The notes under the pieces were generated by a model. That model made no database searches and had not been told where the DNA came from. It worked only from the letters and a program-made list of their open reading frames with translations. This document shows, piece after piece, positions 7,787 through 16,359 of a stretch of DNA of 64,000 bases. Source of the DNA: Fibrobacter sp. (GTDB lineage Bacteria; Fibrobacterota; Fibrobacteria; Fibrobacterales; Fibrobacteraceae). Location of the stretch: the NCBI GenBank assembly GCA_017642335.1, contig JAGCPF010000063.1, positions 1 through 64,000 of the forward strand, given 5' to 3'. Position 1 is the first letter of the stretch, and each line of letters begins with the position of its first letter. The translations under genes and the position numbers were made by a program.

Positions 7787-9541
7787 ATGAGATTGCATTT
7801 TACATTTTCTGTTTTTGTATCTGTAGCGGCTGTGGCGGCGCCCCTTTCGCTTCAGGACGCCCTTAACATGGCAAAATCGGGCAATTCGCAGATCAAGGCC
7901 GAAAAGGCCAAGGTCGAAATGGCAGAAAGCGGTAAAAACGAGGCCCGCTCGCGTTTTATGCCTACGGTCACCCTGTCTGCGGGTGTCACAAAGATTAACG
8001 ACCCCATCAATATCAATCTGAACGAAATCCGCTCGGGCATCATCTCGGTGCATGGAGCCGAGGCGTACCAGGAATACTACAAGACGGGCTACGATGCGGC
8101 CTACCAGCGTGCTACCGGGGCGGGAATGCCCGAAGACATGGCTATACCCATATCGAAGGGCGTCGGCGATTCCGTGGGAATGCTTGCCAAGATGAAGACG
8201 GAATCTGCCCTCGATTCCGCATTGCCGGATTTCAAGAAAAAAGTCCAGGACGACGTGTTCTTCAATGCGCGCCTGTCCGTCGTGTGGCCGATATTCACCG
8301 GGCTAAAGATTTATTCCGCCTACGATGCCGCCAAGGAAAACGTGAATGCGCGCAAGGCTGAATTCGACATGGCCCAGAACGCCATCCTCATGGATGTCGC
8401 GACCAGGTATTTCTCGTTGAGGCTAGCCGAAGAGCTGACGCTGCTCCGCGAGACGACGAAACGCAATTTGGAAGGCCATCTGGAACGTTCCAAGAAACTT
8501 GAAGAGGGCGGACAGATTAGCAAGGCGGAGCGCCTCCGCGCCGAGGTCGCTTTGGCCGAGGCCCAGAATGCGCTGGAAGACGCCATGCGCGACCAGACGC
8601 TGGCTCGTCTCGCTTTGGCTAGCCTTCTGCATACGGATACGAGCATTACCGCGACGACTCCGGTGGAGTCGCCCGAGGAATACCGCTCCATCGAAGAACT
8701 CAAGGCGATGGCGAGGGAAAAACATCCCGGCCTCAGGCAGTTGCGTACCGAGCGCAAGCGTAGCAAGGCTGCTGTCAGTGCCGCCCGCGCCGATTACTTC
8801 CCGACAGTGGCCTTGTTCGGCTACAAGGAACTTTATACGAAAGACCTGACCATGCTGGAACCCGAATGGGCCGTGGGCGCGAAGGCTCAGTGGGACCTGT
8901 TCAAGGGCGGCGAGACTCATTCCAAGGTGAGCAGCGCGAAGGCGCTGGACCGTTCGCTGGCCAGTATGGAAGAACAGACTCTGGACAACATAAACTTGCT
9001 TGTCGAAAAGCGCTGGCGTGAGATGGAACATGCCAAGAGCCGCCTGGTGAGTTTGCAGAAGACGCGCGAACTGGCTGACGAGGCCCTGCGTAGCCAGAAC
9101 AAGGCTTATGAAGCCGGGCTTGCGACGGGCTTGGATGTCGTGGATGCCGAGCTGGCCCTGTCGCGTTTGCAGGTGGCCGACCTGAAGGCCCATTACGATG
9201 CCGTGATTGCATGGCTCGGTTTGTTGGAATCTTGTGGCGAGGTAGAGAATGCGGGAACCCTGTTGACGAAGTCCAAGCCGGTCGCACCGGTACAGCCGGT
9301 TGCGTCTCCTGCGGACTCCGCGGCGGCGGCTCCTGCCGCGGCTGTGTCCGTGCCGGCGACCGCCGGTACAGCCGGAACGTCTGTTGATTCCGCCGCGGCC
9401 CCGGCCACTGCGGAAACCCCGGCCACAGCCGAGGCGCCTGCTGCCGCAGACGCCCCCGCCGCGGGTACACCGGCGGCGGAAGGATCTTCTGAAAAGGGAA
9501 GCGCGGGAGCGGTTCCCGAGAACAAGGAGAACAAACAATGA
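7787..9541 (+). CDS. TolC-like outer-membrane channel with Pro/Ala/Thr-rich tail
   Basis: 584 residues. A signal peptide (MRLHFTFSVFVSVAAVAAP) is followed by LSLQDALNMAKSGN and two repeated helical halves of the outer membrane efflux family. Conserved features include YFSLRLAEE and a second half ending around residue 490 (GLLESCGEVEN). About 90 residues are then almost only Ala, Pro, Thr, Ser and Glu, which is unusual for TolC and would lie in the periplasm. The stop overlaps the start of the HlyD gene (ATGA at 9538-9541). It is first of a four-gene exporter operon. A TATTTT -10-like element (about 7771) lies very close to the ATG and no Shine-Dalgarno is evident. Confidence 0.85.
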   Translation: MRLHFTFSVFVSVAAVAAPLSLQDALNMAKSGNSQIKAEKAKVEMAESGKNEARSRFMPTVTLSAGVTKINDPININLNEIRSGIISVHGAEAYQEYYKTGYDAAYQRATGAGMPEDMAIPISKGVGDSVGMLAKMKTESALDSALPDFKKKVQDDVFFNARLSVVWPIFTGLKIYSAYDAAKENVNARKAEFDMAQNAILMDVATRYFSLRLAEELTLLRETTKRNLEGHLERSKKLEEGGQISKAERLRAEVALAEAQNALEDAMRDQTLARLALASLLHTDTSITATTPVESPEEYRSIEELKAMAREKHPGLRQLRTERKRSKAAVSAARADYFPTVALFGYKELYTKDLTMLEPEWAVGAKAQWDLFKGGETHSKVSSAKALDRSLASMEEQTLDNINLLVEKRWREMEHAKSRLVSLQKTRELADEALRSQNKAYEAGLATGLDVVDAELALSRLQVADLKAHYDAVIAWLGLLESCGEVENAGTLLTKSKPVAPVQPVASPADSAAAAPAAAVSVPATAGTAGTSVDSAAAPATAETPATAEAPAAADAPAAGTPAAEGSSEKGSAGAVPENKENKQ

Positions 9542-10539
9542 TCAATGCTTTGAAATTCTTTGGCAAGATGGTTATCGTGCTGGCGCTGGGTGCGCTGGTC
9601 GTGCTGGGCGTTGTCCAGCTCAAGAAGTTTGCCACCGAACCCCGCGAGCAGTTCTTGCAGGGGCAGATGGAAGCTCGACGCGTTCTTGTTTCGGGAAAGA
9701 TTCCCGGACGTGTCGAGACGTTGTTTGTGCGCGAGGGCGACTATGTCGTCAAGGATTCCCTCGTGGCCATCATCAGCAGCCCCGAGATAGAGGCTAAGAA
9801 AATCCAGGCTGAAGGTGCTCTCGGTGCCGCGAAGGCGCAGGCGAACAAGGCTCGCAACGGCGCCCGCAGCGAGGATATTGCGGCTCTCAAGGCGATGGCC
9901 GACCGAGCCCAGGATGCCGCCACGCTCGCGAAAAATACGTATGACCGCGTGCAGAAACTTTTTGATGAGGGCGTGCTCCCGCTGCAGAAACGCGACGAGG
10001 CTGAAACCCAGATGAAGGCGAGCCAGTCTGCCGCGGATGCCGCGAAAGCGCAGTACGACCAGGCAGTGGCTGGTGCCCGCAGCGAAGATAAGGCTGCAGC
10101 GAATGCCCTCGTGATGCAGGCCCGCGGTGCCACCGCCGAGGTGGACGCCTACTTGGAAGAGACAAAAATCCGCAGCCCCATTAGCGGCGAGGTCTCGCTT
10201 AAGCTTGCCGAGGAAGGCGAGGTTGTCGGGTCGGGCATGCCTGTCGTTGCCGTGACAGACTTGGACGACGCATGGGCGGTGTTCCATCTCCGCGAAGATT
10301 TCCTGAAGAACGTTTCCAAGGGCAAGCGCTTCACGCTGTTTGTTCCCGCGCTCGACAACAATATCGAGATGGAAGTGAGTTACATCGCTTCCGTGGGTGA
10401 CTACGCCACGTGGCGCAGCAGCAAGGAAAGCGGCGGTTTCGACCTCAAGACGTTCGAGGTGCGCCTGCGCCCCACGCAGAAGGTTGAAAATCTTCGTCCG
10501 GGCATGAGCGTGCTCCTCTCGGTTGATGCCATAAAGTAA
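9538..10539 (+). CDS. HlyD family periplasmic adaptor (YbhG/YhiI-like)
   Basis: 333 residues. An N-terminal membrane anchor (MVIVLALGALVVLGVVQL) is followed by GKIPGRVETLFVREGDYVVKDSLVAII (lipoyl half), a coiled-coil hairpin rich in Ala/Lys/Glu with 'GARSED' repeats around residues 105-195, and KIRSPISGEVSLKLAEEGEVVGSGMPVVAVTDLDD. This matches adaptors of ABC-2 type drug/sterol exporters such as YhiI and YbhG. The Shine-Dalgarno AAGGAG is well placed. It is coupled to the TolC-like gene by a 4-base overlap and followed by two permeases. Confidence 0.88.
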   Translation: MINALKFFGKMVIVLALGALVVLGVVQLKKFATEPREQFLQGQMEARRVLVSGKIPGRVETLFVREGDYVVKDSLVAIISSPEIEAKKIQAEGALGAAKAQANKARNGARSEDIAALKAMADRAQDAATLAKNTYDRVQKLFDEGVLPLQKRDEAETQMKASQSAADAAKAQYDQAVAGARSEDKAAANALVMQARGATAEVDAYLEETKIRSPISGEVSLKLAEEGEVVGSGMPVVAVTDLDDAWAVFHLREDFLKNVSKGKRFTLFVPALDNNIEMEVSYIASVGDYATWRSSKESGGFDLKTFEVRLRPTQKVENLRPGMSVLLSVDAIK

Positions 10540-10551
10540 CACGGGCTTGCC

Positions 10552-11721
10552 ATGGTTTTGAATGGCCTGTTAAAAACTATACGGAAGATTTATTTCGGCC
10601 ACAACATCGTGTTGTGGATGATTCTCGTGGTGTTGCCTATCGGCGTGTCGCTCTTTACGGTGGGCATGTTCTCTTCGCAGATTGTGCAGCACGTGCCTAT
10701 CGGGATTGTCATCCAGGACAACAGCCAGCTGGCCGACAAACTCGAGGCGAAATTGCGGTCGAGCCCCGTACTCGATATCAAGATGGTTTGCCCCGATATG
10801 GGTGAGTGCGAACATGCGGTTGTCCGTGGCGACATCCAGGGATTTATCGTGCTCCCTAATGACCTGGAACGCAGGGCCCTCCGCCTGGAAGCTCCCGTGA
10901 TACCCGTGTATTCCAGCGGGCAGAACTACCTCACCAATATGTTCACGACCAAGGAAATTCGTGCCGTACTTTCGGCTGCGGGGAGTGAACTGTTTACCGC
11001 CCAGATGGCGGACCCCGTGAAGGTGCAAATCCATTCCGTAGGCAATCTGAAAAGCAATTACCAGGGATTTCTGGTGCTCGGGCTCGTGACGGCGATTTTC
11101 CACCTCGCGGCGATGATCGTGGGAGTTTTTGTGCTGTCGTTCCCGCTTCGCGATCACCGCGTAAAGGAAATGCTCGGCTATGCGGGAGGCTCAAGGTTTA
11201 CGCTCTGGTTTGCAAGCGTGTTCCCGATGAATATCATCCTCTGGCTCGAAACGGTCGGTTGCTACGCCTATTGCCACCGCCTGCTCGCTCCGTTGACCCT
11301 TGACGAGTTCGTCATTACCGCTGCTGCGCAATTGTTTATGATTCTTGCGTGTTCCGGTGCGGGTGTCGTGTTTGTCGGGCTGACAGGCGTGATGAGAATG
11401 GCGACCGGTGCAGCGGGTGTTATCGGGAGCCCGGCATTCGCGTTTGCAGGGCAGACGTTCCCCGTGATGGCGATGCCCTTTGCAGTGCGGTGCTTTGCGT
11501 TTGTCTTGCCGCTTACCCATGTGCTTATGATCCAGTCGACGATGCTTCTCGGTGACGTGGATATGGCGCCTGCCTGGGAAAGCATGAAGATCCTTATCGG
11601 GATGGCCCTGTTCTGGAACATTCTGGGCGCGTTCCTCATGTCGATGCGGTGGAAACAGTTTGCTCGCAGGGAGACCGAGTACGAGGATAAAATGCGTACG
11701 GATTCGGAGGCTTCCGCATGA
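10552..11721 (+). CDS. ABC-2 type exporter permease, first
   Basis: 389 residues with one N-terminal membrane segment, a large periplasmic domain of about 140 residues (PIGIVIQDNSQLADKLEAK onward) and about five C-terminal membrane segments. This is the YhhJ/YbhS-like ABC2_membrane_3 layout. It would form a heterodimer with the following permease, whose gene starts 4 bases before this one ends (11718-11721). No ABC ATPase lies in the operon, although permeases of this kind need one. The start lacks a strong Shine-Dalgarno. Confidence 0.85.
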   Translation: MVLNGLLKTIRKIYFGHNIVLWMILVVLPIGVSLFTVGMFSSQIVQHVPIGIVIQDNSQLADKLEAKLRSSPVLDIKMVCPDMGECEHAVVRGDIQGFIVLPNDLERRALRLEAPVIPVYSSGQNYLTNMFTTKEIRAVLSAAGSELFTAQMADPVKVQIHSVGNLKSNYQGFLVLGLVTAIFHLAAMIVGVFVLSFPLRDHRVKEMLGYAGGSRFTLWFASVFPMNIILWLETVGCYAYCHRLLAPLTLDEFVITAAAQLFMILACSGAGVVFVGLTGVMRMATGAAGVIGSPAFAFAGQTFPVMAMPFAVRCFAFVLPLTHVLMIQSTMLLGDVDMAPAWESMKILIGMALFWNILGAFLMSMRWKQFARRETEYEDKMRTDSEASA

Positions 11722-12899
11722 TCCGTCGTCTTTGGAAAGTGGCTTTTGCCGAATGGAAACTGATATACACGGACCCTGCCGCGGTGCTCCTGCTCGTGGT
11801 GGCTGGGCTCATTTATGCGTTCTACTATCCGGTGCCGTACGTTTACCAGACGGTGTCGAAGGTGCCCGTGGCGGTTGTCGATCTTGACAATACGGCCATG
11901 TCCCGCGAACTTGTCCGAATGGCTTCTGCGGCCCAGCAAATCGAGGTGAAGGCGATTTACCCCGAAATGAAGCAGGCCGAAACGGCGATGGCCCGTGACG
12001 AGATTTACGGATTCATGGTCATTCCCGAGAATATGGAGAAGAACATCCGCGGCAAGCACCAGACAACGGTGAATATCTTTACGCACGGCGCCTATGTGAT
12101 GTTCCATGGTGCCATCGGGACGGCGTTCTCCACTTGTGCGCTGACAATCGGTGCGACAAACAAGGTGAAACAGATTGCGATGTCCAAACAGGTCCCGTCG
12201 ACAAAGGCTATCGCCATGCGCGACCCGTTCCCGGTAAGCATCCAGACGCTGTACAACAGTACCGGCGGCTATGCGAACTACGTGGTGCCCAGCGTGTTGG
12301 TGGTTATCTTGCAGCAGTCTCTCATTATCGGCATCTGCGTGTTGGGTGGTTCCCGTGCTCACAGGCGCTTCCGCAAGAAGCTTCGTGACAGCCCTGTCGA
12401 GAACGAGTCCCTGCCTTACCGCTATTTCGGGCGCTCGCTGGCTTATTTTGTCCATTATTGCTCGTTTATCTTGTTCTATCACTGCATTGTCTACAACATC
12501 TTCGATTTCCCGCGTCGTGGCGAACTTTTACCCATGGTGGTTTTCTCTGTGGTGTTCCTCGCGTCCGTCATCAATTTCGGCATGGTCGTATCGCAGATGT
12601 TTTTGCGCCGTGAGTCCAGCATGCAGCTCTTTTTGTACATGTCCATTCCGGTGCTGTTCCTTGCGAATTTCAGCTGGCCCGCTTACCTGATGCCGAGCTG
12701 GATGACTGCGATTTCGTACATCCTGCCGAGCACTTTTGCGGTGCCGGCCTGGCTCTCTATTGAGCAGATGGGGGCGGACATTTATGACGTGGCTCCCAAG
12801 CTGTACCAGCTCGCCATTCAAGCTGTAGTGTATTTGGTGCTGGGACTTGTTTTGACCCGCGCCCGTGACAAGGCGAAGATTGATATCGGTGATATGTGA
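11718..12899 (+). CDS. ABC-2 type exporter permease, second
   Basis: 393 residues with the same layout as its neighbour: N-terminal membrane segment, periplasmic domain (KVPVAVVDLDNTAMSRELV, IYGFMVIPENMEKNI) and a C-terminal membrane bundle. GGAGG precedes the ATG by 9 bases. It ends the TolC-HlyD-permease-permease operon. Substrates of related systems are drugs, sterols or lipids; none can be named here. Confidence 0.85.
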   Translation: MIRRLWKVAFAEWKLIYTDPAAVLLLVVAGLIYAFYYPVPYVYQTVSKVPVAVVDLDNTAMSRELVRMASAAQQIEVKAIYPEMKQAETAMARDEIYGFMVIPENMEKNIRGKHQTTVNIFTHGAYVMFHGAIGTAFSTCALTIGATNKVKQIAMSKQVPSTKAIAMRDPFPVSIQTLYNSTGGYANYVVPSVLVVILQQSLIIGICVLGGSRAHRRFRKKLRDSPVENESLPYRYFGRSLAYFVHYCSFILFYHCIVYNIFDFPRRGELLPMVVFSVVFLASVINFGMVVSQMFLRRESSMQLFLYMSIPVLFLANFSWPAYLMPSWMTAISYILPSTFAVPAWLSIEQMGADIYDVAPKLYQLAIQAVVYLVLGLVLTRARDKAKIDIGDM

Positions 12900-12902
12900 T
12901 TT

Positions 12903-13012
12903 GAGGGATTAGAGGCTAGAGAATAGAGGCTAGTGAAAAGAATCACGCACTTCGTGCGTCAATAACAGACGGCAAGGCCGTGATATTTCTCCCTAGCCCC
13001 TGGCCTCTAGAT
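12903..13012. repeat. intergenic mosaic of short inverted repeats
   Basis: AGAGGCTAG occurs twice (12911-12919, 12925-12933) and is answered by CTAG...GGCCTCTAG at 12993-13010, closing a long imperfect stem. Inside it are two small hairpins: ACGCAC-TTC-GTGCGT (12945-12959) and ACGGC-AAG-GCCGT (12969-12981). The structure lies between the exporter operon and the peptidase gene and may also act as the exporter terminator. Similar mosaics occur at 16043-16359 and 33432-33545. Confidence 0.6.
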
Positions 13013-13053
13013 TTTATCCCCTTTTTTTGTATATTATGCCTTGAGGTAAGTAT

Positions 13054-13767
13054 ATGTACTTTGACCCTTTATACATGATGATTCTTTTGGTGACACTAGC
13101 CTTGTCTGGCGGTGTTTCCATGCTTGTCAAGTCCCGTTTTGCTGCGGGCCAGAAAGTGAACATTTCCAGCGGCCTCACCGGAGCCGACGTGGCGAAGGCC
13201 ATCCTTATGGATGCGGGTATCACCGATGTGAAGGTGCTTGTGCATCACGGATTTCTTTCGGACCATTACAATCCGCTGAACAAGACGCTCAACCTCTCGA
13301 AAGACGTTTATTACGGCCGTAATGCGAGTGCTGCGGGTGTTGCCGCGCACGAGGTGGGCCATGCTATCCAGCATGCGCAGGGCTACTTCCCGATGTGGTT
13401 GCGTTCTGCCATTGTGCCGGTTGCAAATATTGGCAGCAATCTCGGGCCGTGGCTTGTGATTATCGGCATTGTGCTGATGGGCGCCGGCCGTGCGCTGGGT
13501 TATACCCTCGCGTTGGTGGGTGTTATCCTCTTTGCCGCCGCGACGCTCTTTACGCTCGTGACCGTGCCTGTGGAATTCGATGCATCTTCCCGCGCCAAGA
13601 AGGCTCTTGCCCGTATGGACGTGGTGGCGCAGGGTCGCGAATACAATACGGTTTCCGGAGTGCTCTTTGCTGCGGGCCTCACTTACGTGGCAGCTGCGAT
13701 ATCTTCCATCTTACAGTTGCTCTACTGGGCGTACCGTGCCGGCCTTATTGGTGGGCGCAGGGACTAG
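13054..13767 (+). CDS. YugP-type neutral zinc metallopeptidase (membrane)
   Basis: 237 residues. The first helix spans residues ~5-25. The zinc-binding HEVGH motif is at residues 99-103 within GVAAHEVGHAIQHAQG, with further helices at ~120-170 and ~200-225. The family (Zn_peptidase_2) is of unknown substrate. The Shine-Dalgarno GAGG precedes the ATG and a TATATT -10-like box lies at about 13031. The next small gene follows 9 bases downstream and is probably co-transcribed. Confidence 0.9.
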   Translation: MYFDPLYMMILLVTLALSGGVSMLVKSRFAAGQKVNISSGLTGADVAKAILMDAGITDVKVLVHHGFLSDHYNPLNKTLNLSKDVYYGRNASAAGVAAHEVGHAIQHAQGYFPMWLRSAIVPVANIGSNLGPWLVIIGIVLMGAGRALGYTLALVGVILFAAATLFTLVTVPVEFDASSRAKKALARMDVVAQGREYNTVSGVLFAAGLTYVAAAISSILQLLYWAYRAGLIGGRRD

Positions 13768-13776
13768 GAGGTTCTT

Positions 13777-14061
13777 ATGGCCGTCAGAACGTTAACTGTC
13801 GAATGTCCCATGTGCAAGGGCGAACTCGTCGTTGATGCCGACACGGGCGAGGTGCTCTCCCACAAGGAATACAAGAAGGAAGTCAAGTCTTTCGACGAAT
13901 TCCTCAAGAGCCAGAAGAACCGTGCCGCTGAATTGGACGCACTCTTTGCCGCAGGTAAGGAGAAGGACAAGCAGCGTGCTTCCATCGCCGAAAAGAAGTT
14001 CGAGGCTGCCAAGCAGAACAAGGACCTGAAGGATCCTCCGCCTACGATTAACTGGGATTGA
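13777..14061 (+). CDS. small zinc-finger-like protein, unknown function
   Basis: 94 residues. The N-terminus VECPMCKGELVVDADTGEVLSHKEYKKE looks like half a zinc ribbon (one CPMC knuckle). The rest is a Lys/Glu/Ala-rich helix ending in PPPTINWD. An ideal AGGAGG lies before the ATG. It follows the YugP-type peptidase gene by 9 bases and ends 4 bases from the stop of the oppositely directed scpA. I do not recognise a named family beyond the knuckle. Confidence 0.75.
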   Translation: MAVRTLTVECPMCKGELVVDADTGEVLSHKEYKKEVKSFDEFLKSQKNRAAELDALFAAGKEKDKQRASIAEKKFEAAKQNKDLKDPPPTINWD

Positions 14062-14065
14062 TTTC

Positions 14066-15514
14066 TTACGTTTCGTCTGCCGGTTGTTCTCCGGCATAAT
14101 ACGCCTGGGCCTTCTTAATGAAGGCCTCTATTTCTTCATCCGTCATGGGCGTTTCCGCCGACGGCTTGTCTCCAGAAGTGACTTCGCTTGTTTCCGGGGC
14201 CTGTTCGGCAACCGGTTCAGCAGTTGATTTTTCTGCACTTGTTTCTTCCGCATTTTCCTCAAACGCTTCTTCTGCCGGTTCAGCGGCGGCATCGCTTGCG
14301 GATGCTTCGACAGGGAAATCGGCGGGTGCTTCTTCAAGCATTTCGGAAGGTGTTGCAGACTCGTCCGCAGCGGTAGTGGTTTCGTCGGTTGCAGTTTCTG
14401 CGGTAGCCTCGGCATTTGCTGCGGGCTGTTCTGCCACAGCGTCGGTGGTTGCTTGGTGCGTGGGTCCTGTAACGGCGGCATCCTGGACCGGAGTTGCCGT
14501 TCCCTGCTCGTCGTCATCGGAATCGCCGAACGGATTTTCCTGCACTTCCGAAATATCTTCGCGGCCTTCGAGCATGGCGGTAAGGTCTTCCTCGGTCACG
14601 TTCCTGCCACGTGATGTCCAAAGCACGGCTTCGCGCATCACGGCGGCGATGTCGCCCACGTTGCCCTGCTGGCTGCGGGCGAGTGCCTGGCTGCGGATGG
14701 CTTCCACAAGCCCCGGCTTGACTTCGGGATCCTTCGAGAAGAACACCGTCTCGCGGGCCATTTCTTCGGCGTAGTCGGGGTTGTTCTTCTTGCGGTAAAT
14801 CCAGATGGGGCCAAAGAGTTCGCTCTGGCGGAACACGACCTCGTCGGTCTTGATCATCTCGAGGAGCGCCATGAACGTCACTGCCGCCACGATGGGGTGG
14901 CTGTCGTTGTCGAGCAGGTCCTCGAAAAGGGCGCGCCCGTTGACGCTCAGGTAGTTGTTGATGGCCTGTTGGCGGTCCTGGATGGTCACGTAGTCCAGTT
15001 CAATATGGTGGATAGTCTCCGAAATCTTTGTCTTCAGACTTTTCTGGTAAGCGCGGAAGAGCTGCCAGATGTTCGCGTCGGCAAGCGTGTCGTCTTCGTT
15101 CTGCGATTTTTCGAGGCGCCCGCGGGAATACGTGCCGAAGTTCTTGGATTCCATCTCTTGCAGGCCGCTGGCAACTTGTTTGTAACGCTGGTATTCCAGC
15201 ATTTCCTTCATCAGCTGCTCGCGGTCCTCGTTGTAGGCTTCCACGAGTTCGGGGTCGCGTTCTTCGGCGGGTAGGAGTTCCTGCACCTTGAGGGCCATCA
15301 AACGGCTTGCCATGCACAGGAAGTCGCCTGCCTTGGAAAGGTCCATGCCGGAATAGGCTTCCACCCATTTCGCAAAGTCGTCCGCAATTTCGGCGATAGG
15401 AATTTTATCCAGTGCCATTTCTTTTTTCTGCACCAGATAGACGAGCAAATCCATCGGACCGTTGAACGATCCAATGTTGACTTCGTAATCTTCCTGTTCT
15501 TCGATTTCGGTCAT
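14066..15514 (-). CDS. scpA: segregation and condensation protein A, with long acidic tail
   Basis: 482 residues. The N-terminal signature FNGPMDLLVYLVQKKEMALDKIPIAEIADDF and the helical body through FGPIWIY are ScpA, the kleisin of the bacterial SMC-ScpAB condensin that organises the chromosome. The usual length is ~230-280 residues. Here a 60-residue segment (to about residue 320) and then a ~160-residue tail of Ala, Glu, Thr, Ser and Pro are added. The tail could be a flexible linker. No scpB lies next to it. Confidence 0.9.
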   Translation of the reverse strand: MTEIEEQEDYEVNIGSFNGPMDLLVYLVQKKEMALDKIPIAEIADDFAKWVEAYSGMDLSKAGDFLCMASRLMALKVQELLPAEERDPELVEAYNEDREQLMKEMLEYQRYKQVASGLQEMESKNFGTYSRGRLEKSQNEDDTLADANIWQLFRAYQKSLKTKISETIHHIELDYVTIQDRQQAINNYLSVNGRALFEDLLDNDSHPIVAAVTFMALLEMIKTDEVVFRQSELFGPIWIYRKKNNPDYAEEMARETVFFSKDPEVKPGLVEAIRSQALARSQQGNVGDIAAVMREAVLWTSRGRNVTEEDLTAMLEGREDISEVQENPFGDSDDDEQGTATPVQDAAVTGPTHQATTDAVAEQPAANAEATAETATDETTTAADESATPSEMLEEAPADFPVEASASDAAAEPAEEAFEENAEETSAEKSTAEPVAEQAPETSEVTSGDKPSAETPMTDEEIEAFIKKAQAYYAGEQPADET

Positions 15515-15613
15515 CCCTTGTGAAAGTTAGAAATATTTGGAAATGCCGATTGTTTTTGGGGAATCCTTTTTGCATATTTGGGAACGGGCCGTTTTTTCAC
15601 AGGAGGACCCGTT

Positions 15614-16042
15614 ATGGCTATTGCGATGGAAGAGAATCCGAATCCGATGAAGTTTACGAAGGTGTTCAAGGTCGAACCCGAAATGATTGACGACAACCAC
15701 CATTTCAACAATGTGTGGTCCGTGCAGTGGATCCAGGACATCGCCATCGCGCACTCCGATTCTGTGGGCGGTACCGAACTCATGAAAAAGCTGGGGGCCG
15801 GCTGGATGATTCATGTGCAGCATGTGGAGTACAAGAACCAGGCGTTCCTCGGCGAAGAAATCCGCGGGACCACGTGGGTCGATGCTTACGGCAAGGTCGC
15901 CTGCATCCGCAAGTGCAAATTCGAGCGCGTCTCGGATGGCAAGGTAATCTTCGAGTCAGAGACGCAGTGGGTGCTGGTCGACATGGGCAGAGGAAGACCC
16001 ATGGCCATTTCGGATGAGATGAAAGCGTTGTATAGGGAATAG
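15614..16042 (+). CDS. 4HBT-type acyl-CoA thioesterase family protein
   Basis: 142 residues from the ATG at 15614, chosen because AGGAGG (15601-15606) lies 7 bases upstream; an in-frame opening further up to 15578 has no such site. A hot-dog fold thioesterase is suggested by VEPEMIDDNHHFNNVWSVQWIQD (the 'D..GH.NN..Y..'-type active-site strand), HVEYKNQAFLGEEI and the C-terminal beta strands. It probably hydrolyses an acyl-CoA or acyl-ACP in the cytoplasm; the substrate is unknown. Confidence 0.8.
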   Translation: MAIAMEENPNPMKFTKVFKVEPEMIDDNHHFNNVWSVQWIQDIAIAHSDSVGGTELMKKLGAGWMIHVQHVEYKNQAFLGEEIRGTTWVDAYGKVACIRKCKFERVSDGKVIFESETQWVLVDMGRGRPMAISDEMKALYRE

Positions 16043-16359
16043 GCTCGGGGCACGAGCTATGAGCAATGAGGCCAAACACCTCATACCTCAAAGCGACCGG
16101 AGGTCGCGACTTCACACCTCACAGCTCCTAAGCACTTCCTACTGCCTACTAGTACTCTCGCTACTCCTCATAGAGGATAACTCAACTAAGGCAATAAATT
16201 GCCAAGTTTCGTATAGCTCAAGTACCAAATGCTCGGCTCGGCCATGTTCAAGCAAGCTTGACCGCGGCGCTCGCCTTACGCATTTGTCCTACTTTCTCTC
16301 CTCATAGAGGATAACTCTACTAAGGCGCTAAAGCGCCTAGTATCGTTTATCTCGTCTAA
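16043..16359. repeat. 317-base intergenic region of repeats, no gene
   Basis: Two 29-base near-identical copies (16164-16192 and 16298-16326, one mismatch) start with CTCCTCATAGAGGATAACTC. Each is followed by a small palindrome (GCAATAAATTGC; GGCGCTAAAGCGCC). A further element, ACCTCAAAG with a GCGACC/GGTCGC hairpin (16085-16109), is related to 38962-38985. The region lies between the convergent thioesterase and glmS genes. The short reading frame across it looks like chance. Confidence 0.7.
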
